A program made the translations under genes and the position numbers. Positions 24,795 to 33,616 of a stretch of 64,000 nt of DNA are shown here, in pieces. The DNA is taken from contig JAHHTL010000004.1 in NCBI GenBank assembly GCA_020024635.1, forward strand, positions 1 through 64,000, written 5' to 3'. Every line of letters starts with the position of its first letter. The first letter of the stretch is position 1. The notes beneath the pieces were generated by a model, which was not told the origin of the DNA, made no database searches, and saw only the letters and a program-made list of their open reading frames with translations. The DNA is from Ruminococcus sp. (GTDB lineage Bacteria; Bacillota; Clostridia; Lachnospirales; Lachnospiraceae).

Positions 24795-24824
24795 TTGACT
24801 TTACCATGCGAAAAATGATAATAT
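24795..24824 (+). promoter_or_regulatory. nrdDG promoter
   Basis: -35 TTGACT (24795-24800) with a -10 of either GATAAT (24817-24822, 16-bp spacer) or TAATAT (24819-24824, 18-bp spacer). The NrdR-like boxes begin about 10 bp downstream. Confidence 0.65.
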
Positions 24825-24834
24825 TGTCTGGAAA

Positions 24835-24881
24835 ACACATGATATAGTTTTAGATTAGAATTGAAACACAATATATAGATA
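24835..24881 (+). promoter_or_regulatory. Pair of NrdR-box-like sites upstream of nrdD
   Basis: ACACATGATATAGTTT (24835-24850) and ACACAATATATAGATA (24866-24881) each match 13 of 16 positions of the NrdR consensus acaCwAtATaTwGtgt as I recall it. Their starts are 31 bp apart, three helical turns, the standard spacing of paired NrdR boxes. They lie between the promoter and the nrdD ribosome site, as expected for repression. Confidence 0.75.
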
Positions 24882-24902
24882 CGCGATAAAGGAGGACTTA
24901 TT

Positions 24903-27023
24903 ATGATTTATGTGATAAAAAAGGATGGCACAAAAGAAGAATTTAACGTACAAAAGGTTGTTGTTGCTGTGAATAAATCAGCATATCGTGCATTGGTAAA
25001 ATTTACACGCCAGGAGCTTGACTTTATATGCCAATTTGTAGAAGAAAAAGTAAAGTCTATGGGTAAAAACGAAGTAAAAATTGCGGAGATGCACAATGTA
25101 GTGGAAGGTGCACTTGAAAAGGTAAACCCTGCAGTTGCAAAAAGTTATAGGGATTATAGGAACTATAAACAAGACTTTGTGCAGATGTTAGATGAAGTGT
25201 ATAAGAAAAGTCAGTCGATCATGTACATTGGAGATAAGGAAAATAGTAATACGGACAGTGCGTTGGTGTCTACAAAAAGAAGTTTGATTTTTAATGAATT
25301 AAACAAAGAGTTGTATAAAAAATTTTTCCTCACAGTAGAGGAAATCCAGGCAATCCGAGAAGGGTATATCTATATTCATGATATGTCAGCGAGAAGGGAT
25401 ACCATGAATTGTTGCCTGTTTGATGTAAAGAGCGTGTTAAGTGGTGGATTTGAGATGGGTAATCTTTGGTACAATGAACCCAAAACGCTAGATACAGCAT
25501 TTGATGTAATTGGGGATATTGTGTTAAGTGCGGCCAGTCAGCAGTATGGCGGATTTACTGTACCAGCTGTAGATGAGATTTTGGAACCTTATGCTAAGAA
25601 GTCACATATGCGATTGGTGGAAAAATACCGTGCTTTGGATCTTCCGGAAGAAGTGGTACAAAAGGTTGCTTGGAAAGATCTAGAAAGAGAAATGGAACAG
25701 GGATTCCAAGGGTGGGAATATAAATTCAATTCGGTGTCTTCAAGTCGCGGAGATTATCCGTTTATTACCATGACGGCAGGAATTTGTACCAGTATTTACG
25801 GAAAACTTGCAACCATAAAGATGTTGGAAGTCCGCAGAAAAGGGCAAGGAAAAGAAGGACATAAAAAGCCAGTGCTATTCCCGAAAATTGTATTTTTGTA
25901 CGATGAAAATCTTCATGGACCTGGAAAAGAACTAGAAGACGTATTTGAGGCAGGAATTGAGTGCTCAAGAAGTACGATGTACCCAGATTGGCTCAGCTTA
26001 ACTGGAGAGGGATATGTTCCAGAAATGTACAAAAAATATAAAAGAGTTGTCAGTCCTATGGGGTGCCGGGCATTCTTGTCACCATTTTTTGAACGAGGTG
26101 GGTTAAAGCCAGCCGATGAAAAGGACAAACCGATTTTTGTTGGACGTTTTAACATCGGGGCGATCAGCCTCCACTTGCCTATGATCTATGCCAAAGCAAA
26201 GCAAGAAAACAAAGAGTTTTACGAAGTGTTAGATTATTACCTAAATCTCATTCGACAGCTTCATATAAGAACCTATGATTATTTAGGGGAAATGAAAGCA
26301 TCTACCAATCCACTGGCATACTGCGAGGGAGGATTTTATGGAGGGCATCTTGGGATTTACGACAAGATTAAACCACTTCTAAAATCAGCTACTGCCTCTT
26401 TTGGAATTACAGCACTTAATGAACTACAACAACTGTATAATAAAAAATCCTTAGTAGAAGATGGGGAATTTGCTCGAAAGACATTGGAATATATCAATCA
26501 GCGCGTAAATGAGTTCAAAGAAGAAGATGGATACTTGTATGCAATTTATGGAACCCCTGCTGAGAATCTTTGCGGTGTACAGGTACAGCAGTTCCGTAAA
26601 AAGTATGGTATCATTGAAAATGTTTCCGATCGAGAATATGTAAGCAATAGTTTCCATTGTCATGTGACGGAAGATATTACACCGATTGAAAAACAGGATT
26701 TGGAAGGAAGATTTTGGAATTTATGTAATGGAGGAAAAATCCAATATGTGAAATATCCAATTAGTTATAATACTGAAGCAATTAAGACACTGGTTCGAAG
26801 AGCAATGGCAAAAGGATTTTATGAGGGAGTAAATCTTTCTCTGTCTTATTGTGATGACTGTGGACATGAAGAACTTGATATGGATGTATGCCCAGAATGT
26901 GGAAGCAGGAATCTTACAAAAATTGATCGAATGAATGGTTACCTTTCCTATTCGAGAGTAAAAGGAGATACCAGACTAAATGATGCCAAAATGGCAGAAA
27001 TAGCGGAAAGGAAAAGTATGTAA
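24903..27023 (+). CDS. nrdD: Anaerobic (class III) ribonucleoside-triphosphate reductase
   Basis: A 706-residue glycyl-radical enzyme reducing ribonucleotides to deoxyribonucleotides without oxygen, with formate as usual reductant. Residues about 1-90 are an ATP-cone (YVIKKDGTKEEFNVQKVVVAVNKS). The barrel contains DMSARRDTMNCCLFDV and NLCGVQVQQF. Near the C-terminus are zinc cysteines (CDDCGHEELDMDVCPECGS) and then RMNGYLSYS with the radical glycine. The ATP-cone indicates dATP control, and paired NrdR boxes upstream indicate transcriptional control by NrdR. nrdG follows after 1 nt. Confidence 0.97.
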   Translation: MIYVIKKDGTKEEFNVQKVVVAVNKSAYRALVKFTRQELDFICQFVEEKVKSMGKNEVKIAEMHNVVEGALEKVNPAVAKSYRDYRNYKQDFVQMLDEVYKKSQSIMYIGDKENSNTDSALVSTKRSLIFNELNKELYKKFFLTVEEIQAIREGYIYIHDMSARRDTMNCCLFDVKSVLSGGFEMGNLWYNEPKTLDTAFDVIGDIVLSAASQQYGGFTVPAVDEILEPYAKKSHMRLVEKYRALDLPEEVVQKVAWKDLEREMEQGFQGWEYKFNSVSSSRGDYPFITMTAGICTSIYGKLATIKMLEVRRKGQGKEGHKKPVLFPKIVFLYDENLHGPGKELEDVFEAGIECSRSTMYPDWLSLTGEGYVPEMYKKYKRVVSPMGCRAFLSPFFERGGLKPADEKDKPIFVGRFNIGAISLHLPMIYAKAKQENKEFYEVLDYYLNLIRQLHIRTYDYLGEMKASTNPLAYCEGGFYGGHLGIYDKIKPLLKSATASFGITALNELQQLYNKKSLVEDGEFARKTLEYINQRVNEFKEEDGYLYAIYGTPAENLCGVQVQQFRKKYGIIENVSDREYVSNSFHCHVTEDITPIEKQDLEGRFWNLCNGGKIQYVKYPISYNTEAIKTLVRRAMAKGFYEGVNLSLSYCDDCGHEELDMDVCPECGSRNLTKIDRMNGYLSYSRVKGDTRLNDAKMAEIAERKSM

Positions 27024-27024
27024 T

Positions 27025-27534
27025 ATGCATTATCATAATATTACAAAGGATGATATGTTAAATGGAGAAGGGTTGCGAACAGTTTTATGGGTGTCTGGAT
27101 GTAGTCATCGGTGCAAAGGATGCCATAATCAGATTACTTGGGATGCGAAATCAGGATTAGAATTTGACCAAGCGGCAAAAGAAGAATTGTTTGAACAGCT
27201 TCAAAAAGATTATATTAGTGGAATTACATACAGTGGTGGAGATCCGCTGTATCCAGGAAATAGACAGGTTATAACAGAACTTGCGGAAGAGATCAAGAAA
27301 AGATTTCCTCAAAAATCTCAGTGGTTATACACGGGATTTCTCTGGGATCAGATTAAGACACTTCCTATACTGGCGTGTATAGATGTACTTGTAGATGGTA
27401 AATTTGAAGAAGAAAAGAAAGATGCCAAGCTTCATTGGAAGGGCAGTTCCAATCAAAGAGTAATTGATGTGAAACGCAGTTTGAAAGATGGAAAAATACA
27501 GTTATACGAAGGAGAAGCAACATGCAAAGAATAG
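27025..27534 (+). CDS. nrdG: Anaerobic ribonucleotide reductase activating enzyme (radical SAM)
   Basis: A 169-residue radical SAM protein that installs the glycyl radical on NrdD. The cluster motif C-x3-C-x2-C reads SGCSHRCKGCHN (cysteines near residues 26-33). YSGGDPLYP is the SAM-contact GGxP-like segment. It immediately follows nrdD and overlaps the dUTPase gene by 13 nt. Confidence 0.96.
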   Translation: MHYHNITKDDMLNGEGLRTVLWVSGCSHRCKGCHNQITWDAKSGLEFDQAAKEELFEQLQKDYISGITYSGGDPLYPGNRQVITELAEEIKKRFPQKSQWLYTGFLWDQIKTLPILACIDVLVDGKFEEEKKDAKLHWKGSSNQRVIDVKRSLKDGKIQLYEGEATCKE

Positions 27535-28028
27535 CAAAATTTCACAAAGTGAGCTATGAACAGTTTAAGAAAGATTGGATAGATACATTTGGAGCGGAAG
27601 AAGAGGTTGCGCAAATTTATGAAAAAATTAATCTTCCCAAAAGAGCAACCTTTGGTTCGGCAGGATACGATTTTTATGCGCCTGTTGATTTGGTTATCAA
27701 ACCAGGGGATAGTATCAAGATCCCAACAGGAATTCGAGTAGAGATGGAAGAAGGATGGGTTTTAAAGTGCTATCCAAGAAGTGGTTTGGGTTTTAAGTAT
27801 CGATTACAGTTAAATAATACGGTTGGTATTATTGACAGTGATTATTTTTATTCAGACAATGAAGGACATATGTTTGCTAAGATTACCAATGATACAAATG
27901 AAGAAAAAACAGTGAAACTTACTCAAGGGGAGGGTTTCATGCAAGGAATCTTTGTGGAGTACGGTATTACAGTGGATGATGATGCGACAGAAATACGAAA
28001 TGGTGGTTTTGGAAGTACTACAAAGTAA
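27522..28028 (+). CDS. dut: dUTP diphosphatase (dUTPase)
   Basis: A 168-residue trimeric-type dUTPase converting dUTP to dUMP, which supplies dTMP synthesis and keeps uracil out of DNA. The motifs are in order: motif 1 GSAGYDFYAP, motif 2 YPRSGLGFK, motif 3 NNTVGIIDSDY, motif 4 QGEGFMQGIF, motif 5 NGGFGSTTK at the C-terminus. An N-terminal extension of about 45 residues is longer than in E. coli Dut. GGAG lies 8 nt upstream inside nrdG, and the overlap suggests coupled synthesis of nucleotide reduction and dUTP clearance. Confidence 0.93.
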   Translation: MQRIAKFHKVSYEQFKKDWIDTFGAEEEVAQIYEKINLPKRATFGSAGYDFYAPVDLVIKPGDSIKIPTGIRVEMEEGWVLKCYPRSGLGFKYRLQLNNTVGIIDSDYFYSDNEGHMFAKITNDTNEEKTVKLTQGEGFMQGIFVEYGITVDDDATEIRNGGFGSTTK

Positions 28029-28114
28029 TTACACGATTTAGAAAAGAATATTATTCTGTACAAGGGACATACTACTTTGAAAGAAAGTTGTTTAAAAAGG
28101 AGGAATGATTCCCG

Positions 28115-29482
28115 ATGATACAGAAAAATGAAAAAAAGGTTAGTGAGAAATTTGAAGAAAATCTCTCCTATATGGATAAGATCCTTCATGTAGAAGAAAA
28201 TTTTGATATTATTTGTCGAGAACTTATAATTGGCAAAAAAAGGGCAGGATTTTATTTTGTGGACGGATTTACAAAAGACGAAACGATGTTAAAGCTTATG
28301 ACATCGTTTCTTTCTGTTTCAGAAGATCAAATGCCAAAGGATGCGACTGCATTTTCTAAACAATGTATTCCATATGTAGAAGTGGATGTGATAGATGGTT
28401 TTGATGAGATTGTACGAAATGTATTATCAGGTGTTACTTGTCTTTTTATTGAAGGGTACCAAGCCTGTATTGCGATCGATGCACGGACCTATCCGGCTAG
28501 AGGCGTGGAGGAACCAGAACGTGATAAATCACTGCGAGGATCTCGAGATGGGTTTGTAGAAACCATTGTTTTTAATACAGCAATGATTAGAAGAAGAATT
28601 AGAGATACGAATCTTGTGATGGAAATGACAGAAGCTGGTCAGCTTAGTCGTACAGATGTGGCAATCTGCTATTTGTCGGATAAAGTGGATGTACAGCTAC
28701 TTCAAAAAATTCGAGAGAAAATTGAAGAACTGGAAATGCAGGATTTAAGGATGAATCAGCAAAGTTTAGCAGAAGCTATGTTTAAGAGAAAGTGGTTTAA
28801 TCCCTTTCCTAAATATAAATTTACAGAACGACCAGATACAGCGTCGGCATGTATTTTGGAGGGGAAGGTTGTAATTTTAGTCGATAATGCTCCATCTGCC
28901 ATGATTCTTCCTACATCGATTTTAGATATGATTGAAGAAGCAAATGATTACTATTTCCCGGAAATTACTGGAATTTATTTAAAATTCACAAGGATTTTAA
29001 TTACAATTCTGACTGTATTTTTGACCCCCTTTTTTCTATTATTAATGCAGAATCCATCGTGGATTCCAGAAATGTTTTCGTTTATAGAAGTGAAAGATGC
29101 GATTCATATTCCTCTGATTTTTCAAATGTTAATGTTAGAGTTGTCTATTGACGGATTGCGGCTTGCAGCGTTAAATACGCCAAGCATGTTAAGTACACCT
29201 CTTAGTGTGATCGCAGGTATCGTACTTGGAGAATTTGCTGTAAAATCTGGATGGTTCAATCCGGAAATTATGCTTTATATGGCATTTGTTTCCATTGCGA
29301 ATTATACGCAACCTAATTTTGAATTAGGGTATGCTTTAAAATTTGCCCGTCTCATCATGCTGATTTTTACTGGCTTGTTCAACGGAGTGGGATTTATAGT
29401 AGGTACTTTGATTGTGTTTGCATTTATTGCATTTAACAAAACATTGTCTGGTCATAGCTACATGGATGTGTATGGAAAATAG
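28115..29482 (+). CDS. spoVAF: GerA/SpoVAF-family spore germination protein
   Basis: A 455-residue membrane protein. The N-terminal half is a soluble GerA domain with the conserved PARGVEEPERDKSLRGSRDG and ETIVFNTAMIRRRIRD. Four or five transmembrane helices follow from about residue 285 (LTVFLTPFFLLLM; YMAFVSIANYTQP; LIVFAFIAFN). The short N-terminus and the segment CRELIIGKKRAGFYFVDGFTKDE resemble SpoVAF more than nutrient receptors such as GerAA, so I use that symbol with caution. The protein would act in the spore inner membrane with the SpoVA channel. It stands alone here without other spoVA or ger genes. GGAGG precedes the ATG. Confidence 0.82.
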   Translation: MIQKNEKKVSEKFEENLSYMDKILHVEENFDIICRELIIGKKRAGFYFVDGFTKDETMLKLMTSFLSVSEDQMPKDATAFSKQCIPYVEVDVIDGFDEIVRNVLSGVTCLFIEGYQACIAIDARTYPARGVEEPERDKSLRGSRDGFVETIVFNTAMIRRRIRDTNLVMEMTEAGQLSRTDVAICYLSDKVDVQLLQKIREKIEELEMQDLRMNQQSLAEAMFKRKWFNPFPKYKFTERPDTASACILEGKVVILVDNAPSAMILPTSILDMIEEANDYYFPEITGIYLKFTRILITILTVFLTPFFLLLMQNPSWIPEMFSFIEVKDAIHIPLIFQMLMLELSIDGLRLAALNTPSMLSTPLSVIAGIVLGEFAVKSGWFNPEIMLYMAFVSIANYTQPNFELGYALKFARLIMLIFTGLFNGVGFIVGTLIVFAFIAFNKTLSGHSYMDVYGK

Positions 29483-29529
29483 ACGTTATTGTAGAAAATA
29501 AAATTTTTCTAGAAAGAAGGAAACATCTG

Positions 29530-29538
29530 TGCTATACT
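29530..29538 (+). promoter_or_regulatory. Extended -10 promoter of the MATE gene
   Basis: TGC followed by TATACT (29533-29538) is an extended -10 element, with no good -35. It lies 46 bp before the TTG start. Confidence 0.5.
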
Positions 29539-29583
29539 GCATACTGTGACAAAATAGATATACAAAAGAAAAGAGGTAGTGGT

Positions 29584-30975
29584 TTGGAAATGAACGAAAA
29601 GAGAGAACATCAAATGCAGGCCAAATCGATCAAACAAGATGAAAAACTTGGTACAGCACCACTTGGAAAATTAATGCTCGAGATGGCTCTTCCGGCTGTT
29701 GCAGCGCAAATTATTAATGTTCTATATAATATTGTTGACCGAATTTACATTGGACATATTGCGGGATATGGAGATATGGCTCTTACAGGAGTTGGGGTAA
29801 CCTTCCCAATTCTTATGGCTATTGCGGCGTTTAGCGCCTTTGCCGGAATGGGAGGCGCGCCGCTTGCTTCTATGAGCCTTGGGAAAAAGGATTATGATAC
29901 AGCAGAAAAAATATTAGGAAACAGTACCAGCCTTTTGTTGATTTTCTCTGTGATATTGACGATTGGATTTTATGTGTTTAAAACGCCTGTTTTATATGCT
30001 TTTGGTGCAAGTGACACGACCATTGTTTATGCAGATCAGTATATTAGTATTTATTTGATAGGAACAGTATTTGTTCAGTTGGCAATTGGACTTAATACGT
30101 TCATTAGTGGTCAAGGTAATTCGAAAACAGCAATGCTATCTGTCTTGATTGGAGCTTGTATCAATATCATTCTTGATCCGATTTTTATTTTCGGATTCCA
30201 TTTAGGGGTAAGAGGGGCAGCTCTGGCAACTATTATCTCTCAGGCAATTAGTGCGTTGTGGGTTGTTCGGTTTTTGATATCAGAAAAAAGCGTCATTCGG
30301 ATCCGAAGAAAGAACTTAAAGCTAAACCTCAAAGTGATAGGTAGTATTGCGGCTCTTGGGGTGTCTCCGTTCATCATGCAAAGTACAGAAAGTCTTGTGA
30401 TGATCACATTGAACTTAGGACTGCAGAATTATGGTGGAGATCTTTATGTAGGAACGATGTCGATTATGGCAAGTGTTATGCAGCTTATAGTGATCCCGGT
30501 GCAGGGCATTGGACAAGGGGTTCAGCCAATTATGAGTTATAACTTTGGCGCAGGAAATATGCAGAGAGTGAAAGGGGCATTTAAAAGAACACTTGCCCTA
30601 TGTCTTGGAGCGACGATTGTGTTAGCAGGAATCGCAGTATTAAGACCGAGGACATATGCTGTTTTATTCTCGGATAATGCGGAACTTGTAGAATTGACTT
30701 GTTCTGTCATGCCGGTGTATTTTTTAGGAGTAACCATTTTTGGAATTCAGATGGCTTGTCAGACAACATTTATGGCACTTGGACAAGCGAAAGTTTCTCT
30801 TGTTATAGCACTACTTAGAAAGGTGATTCTTTTAATTCCACTTGCAATTATCCTGCCAAAGTTTATGGGAGTTATGGGAGTTTATCGAGCAGAACCGATT
30901 GCAGATGTGATATCTGTACTTGTTTCGATACTACTGTTTTTTGTTACAGCAAAGAAAATATTAATGTCAGAATGA
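29584..30975 (+). CDS. MATE-family efflux transporter
   Basis: A 463-residue membrane protein with 12 hydrophobic helices in two similar halves. It shows MATE features such as PAVAAQIINVLYNIVDRIYIG, GVGVTFPI, and the second-half IPVQGIGQGVQPIMSYNFGAGN. The family exports cationic drugs or metabolites using Na+ or H+. The start is either TTG 29584 (GAGG 7 nt upstream) or ATG 29590 (13 nt); the difference is two residues. It is monocistronic and convergent with an NSS symporter. Confidence 0.92.
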   Translation: MEMNEKREHQMQAKSIKQDEKLGTAPLGKLMLEMALPAVAAQIINVLYNIVDRIYIGHIAGYGDMALTGVGVTFPILMAIAAFSAFAGMGGAPLASMSLGKKDYDTAEKILGNSTSLLLIFSVILTIGFYVFKTPVLYAFGASDTTIVYADQYISIYLIGTVFVQLAIGLNTFISGQGNSKTAMLSVLIGACINIILDPIFIFGFHLGVRGAALATIISQAISALWVVRFLISEKSVIRIRRKNLKLNLKVIGSIAALGVSPFIMQSTESLVMITLNLGLQNYGGDLYVGTMSIMASVMQLIVIPVQGIGQGVQPIMSYNFGAGNMQRVKGAFKRTLALCLGATIVLAGIAVLRPRTYAVLFSDNAELVELTCSVMPVYFLGVTIFGIQMACQTTFMALGQAKVSLVIALLRKVILLIPLAIILPKFMGVMGVYRAEPIADVISVLVSILLFFVTAKKILMSE

Positions 30976-30998
30976 TGACTTTTCATCTGAAGGAGACG

Positions 30999-31037
30999 CA
31001 AAAAGAGGGAGCGAATTTAATTTCGCCCCCTCTTTTG
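30999..31037. terminator. Bidirectional terminator between MATE and NSS genes
   Basis: AAAAGAGGGAGCGAA pairs with TTCGCCCCCTCTTTT (one mismatch) around a short AT loop. A and T runs flank both sides, serving the convergent genes. Confidence 0.88.
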
Positions 31038-31053
31038 TAAGATATTTTTTCTT

Positions 31054-32415
31054 TTAAAGGACAAAGGCTTTTACTCCTAGTGCAGCCAAAACAGAAGTGA
31101 TCAGGATTACCAATAAACAAATCGGAGCAATCCATTTAATCATAGTGCAAAACATCTTTTTATGTTTGAATTTGGCTCCATTTACAGATGCTTCTTCTAT
31201 AATGGATTCTGGTTTCAAAATAAATCCAACAAAGAAGCAAGTTCCAAGAGCTACGATTGGCATTAGTACGTTGTTACTTGCGAAATCCATGAAATCAAGA
31301 ATGGACATTCCAAGAGGTTTTACGAAATCCCAAAGACCAAAGCCTAAGGAAGAAGGAATTCCCATAAGTAAAATATAAGCAGTAACAAGAGTACAAGTAA
31401 ACCATCGTTTCCAATGAAATTTATCCATAAATATAGATACAATTGTTTCCATGAGTGAAATAGCTGAAGTAAGAGCAGCAAAAAATACTAAAATAAAAAA
31501 TAACAATCCGATTATTTTTCCAAAAGCCATTTCATGGAATACTTTTGGAAGTGTAATAAACATAAGTCCTGGCCCTGCATTTAATTGTGTAGGATCTCCG
31601 CCTGAAAAAATAAACACAGCTGGTACAATCATCAGACCAGAAAAAAAGGCAATTCCAGTATCAAAAATTTCAATTTGCTTTACTGATTTTTGAAGTTCGG
31701 TTGATTTTTTCATATAAGAACCATATGTAATCATAATTCCCATTGCAAGAGACATAGAATAAAATAATTGTCCTAATGCGGCAACCACTGTTTTGATTGA
31801 GAAATCACTCATATGTGGCATGAGATAGTATTTCACACCTTCCGAAGCGCCGTCCATACTGATGACATAAATGGAAATGAAGATTGTAAGAACTACAAGA
31901 ACAGGCATCATAATCTTACTGACATTTTCAATTCCTTTTTCTACACCAAATATTACAATAATACTGGTAAGGATCACAAATACGAAAAACCATAGGATGG
32001 GCTCTTTTGTACTGCTGATAAAAGAGGTAAAATAGGAATCCTCGGCAGCTGCGGAAAGATTTCCACCAGTAAAAGCTATAATATATTTTATAACCCAACC
32101 ACCAATTACAGAGTAGTATGGAAGGATAATGATTGGAACAAGGGATGCAAGAACCCCAAGAAAACCAAAACGTTTATCCAATTTTGCAAAAGCTCCGATA
32201 GGGCTTAGTCCTGTTTTACGGCCAATGGCAATTTCAGCAGTCATTAAAGTGAAACCAAACGTAAGAGCAAGAATAATATAGCAAAGTAAAAACGTACCGC
32301 CCCCATATCGAGCGACCAAATATGGAAATCTCCATATATTACCTAGACCAACTGCAGAACCAGCTGCCGCTAAAATAAAACCGAGTTTATTTGTGAAATT
32401 ACTTCGTTCATTCAT
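31054..32415 (-). CDS. Sodium-dependent symporter, NSS family (second paralogue)
   Basis: A 453-residue LeuT-fold transporter. TM1 reads AAGSAVGLGNIWRFPYLVARYGGGTF, with the conserved outer-gate arginine. The TM6-like SMSLAMGIMITYGSYMKKS is present, and about 11-12 helices can be drawn. It imports an unknown amino acid or amine with Na+. Compared with the copy at 991-2454 it shares the overall order but differs in many helices, so it is a paralogue, not a recent duplicate. GGAGG precedes the ATG on the minus strand. The gene is single and divergent from the infC operon. Confidence 0.93.
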   Translation of the reverse strand: MNERSNFTNKLGFILAAAGSAVGLGNIWRFPYLVARYGGGTFLLCYIILALTFGFTLMTAEIAIGRKTGLSPIGAFAKLDKRFGFLGVLASLVPIIILPYYSVIGGWVIKYIIAFTGGNLSAAAEDSYFTSFISSTKEPILWFFVFVILTSIIVIFGVEKGIENVSKIMMPVLVVLTIFISIYVISMDGASEGVKYYLMPHMSDFSIKTVVAALGQLFYSMSLAMGIMITYGSYMKKSTELQKSVKQIEIFDTGIAFFSGLMIVPAVFIFSGGDPTQLNAGPGLMFITLPKVFHEMAFGKIIGLLFFILVFFAALTSAISLMETIVSIFMDKFHWKRWFTCTLVTAYILLMGIPSSLGFGLWDFVKPLGMSILDFMDFASNNVLMPIVALGTCFFVGFILKPESIIEEASVNGAKFKHKKMFCTMIKWIAPICLLVILITSVLAALGVKAFVL

Positions 32416-32596
32416 ATAAATACCTCCCTGACAGATCTGTTTAACGATTTAAAGCGTCAACATGTTGATATTTCTACATTATGCCATGAAGAAAAATAAA
32501 ATACAAGTAAAAAATTATTTTTATCTATGGAAATTAATAGGAAAATGGTAGATATAATAAAAAGAAATAAAAGATGTAAGAAATTTAGAAAAAAGA

Positions 32597-32625
32597 TTGA
32601 CAGGAACAGGAGACAGTGATATTAT
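32597..32625 (+). promoter_or_regulatory. Promoter of infC-rpmI-rplT
   Basis: TTGACA (32597-32602), 17-bp spacer, TATTAT (32620-32625). It gives a leader of about 195 nt before the infC start. Confidence 0.8.
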
Positions 32626-32639
32626 AATCAAGTGTGAAT

Positions 32640-32773
32640 CAAAAAAGTAGAGTATCCACTCTCACCACAGCATAATTACGTGACTGTTGGTTAGATATTG
32701 ATGCATTCATACTCCTTTAGCGGAGAGTATGTGCATGCAGAGAGTCGAGTGGATAACAACCACTCGTTTTTTT
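32640..32773 (+). promoter_or_regulatory. L20-type autoregulatory leader of infC-rpmI-rplT
   Basis: TATCCACTC (32653-32661) is exactly complementary to GAGTGGATA (32747-32755), which includes the 5' arm of the terminator at 32746-32766. Between them lies a hairpin, CATACTC (32708-32714) with GAGTATG (32725-32731). This arrangement of long-range pairing, central hairpin and terminator is that of the L20 leader of low-GC Firmicutes. In that leader, ribosomal protein L20 (rplT) binds its own mRNA and promotes early termination. The assignment is from layout and pairing, not from a covariance-model search. Confidence 0.75.
32746..32773 (+). terminator. Leader terminator upstream of infC
   Basis: CGAGTGG (32746-32752) pairs with CCACTCG (32760-32766) around a 7-nt loop and is followed by seven T. 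Confidence 0.9.
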
Positions 32774-32828
32774 GTTTCATTCGCGGATAGTAACCGGAAG
32801 GAATTTATATCAATGGAGGTATACGACA

Positions 32829-33335
32829 ATTAGCGATTTAATGATTAATGAGCAGATTAGAGACAAAGAAGTACGTTTGGTCAATGAGGATGGAGAGCAG
32901 TTAGGAATCATGTCATCTAGAGAGGCCTTGAAGTTGGCTCAAGAAGCAGACCTTGATCTTGTAAAAATTGCGCCTATGGCTAAACCGCCAGTTTGCAAAA
33001 TTATTGATTATGGTAAATACAGATATGAGCAAGCTCGTAAAGAAAAGGACGCAAAGAAAAAACAGAAGACTGTCGAGATTAAGGAGATTCGAATATCACC
33101 AAATATTGATACGAATGACTTAAATACAAAGGTTAACAATGCAAAGAAATTTATTTCAAAAGGAAATAAAGTAAAAGTTACATTACGTTTCCGCGGAAGA
33201 GAGATGGCACATGTACAGCAAAGCAAACATATTTTGGATGATTTTGCTTCGTTACTTACAGATGTGGCATCTGTAGAGAAGCCAGCTAAGCTGGAAGGCA
33301 GAAACATGAGCATGGTTTTAACTGAAAAACGTTAA
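32829..33335 (+). CDS. infC: Translation initiation factor IF-3, with an AUU start
   Basis: A 168-residue factor that keeps ribosomal subunits apart and proofreads start-codon choice. The N-domain contains MINEQIRDKEVRLVNEDGEQ; the C-domain has EIRISPNIDTNDL and VTLRFRGREMAH. The best ribosome site, GGAGG (32815-32819), is 9 nt before ATT at 32829. The resulting N-terminus (M)SDLMINEQIRD aligns with the Geobacillus IF-3 start, and infC of E. coli and Geobacillus also use AUU. The ATG at 32841 would be 21 nt from the ribosome site. An AUU start lets IF-3 limit its own translation. The gene leads the infC-rpmI-rplT operon. Confidence 0.93.
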   Translation: MSDLMINEQIRDKEVRLVNEDGEQLGIMSSREALKLAQEADLDLVKIAPMAKPPVCKIIDYGKYRYEQARKEKDAKKKQKTVEIKEIRISPNIDTNDLNTKVNNAKKFISKGNKVKVTLRFRGREMAHVQQSKHILDDFASLLTDVASVEKPAKLEGRNMSMVLTEKR

Positions 33336-33387
33336 AATAAAACATCACGGATTCAAATCCGGTGCGCAAATGAAGGAGGAATTTAAC

Positions 33388-33585
33388 ATGCCAAAAATGA
33401 AAACAAATAGAGCGGCAGCAAAAAGATTTAAAGCTACAGCTACAGGAAAATTAAAAAGAAACAAAGCATATAAAAGCCATATCTTAACAAAGAAGTCAAC
33501 TAAGAGAAAAAGAAATCTTAGACAGCCGGCTATCACAGATGCTACAAATGTAAAGAACATGAAAAAGATCTTACCATATTTGTAA
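33388..33585 (+). CDS. rpmI: 50S ribosomal protein L35
   Basis: A 65-residue basic protein starting MPKMKTNRAAAKRFKATATG, the standard L35 N-terminus, and ending in MKKILPYL. AAGGAGG lies 9 nt before the ATG at 33388; upstream in-frame starts would run through this site. It sits between infC and rplT as in nearly all bacteria. Confidence 0.97.
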   Translation: MPKMKTNRAAAKRFKATATGKLKRNKAYKSHILTKKSTKRKRNLRQPAITDATNVKNMKKILPYL

Positions 33586-33616
33586 GATTGAAGAATTGTT
33601 GAAGGAGGATTAAGAA

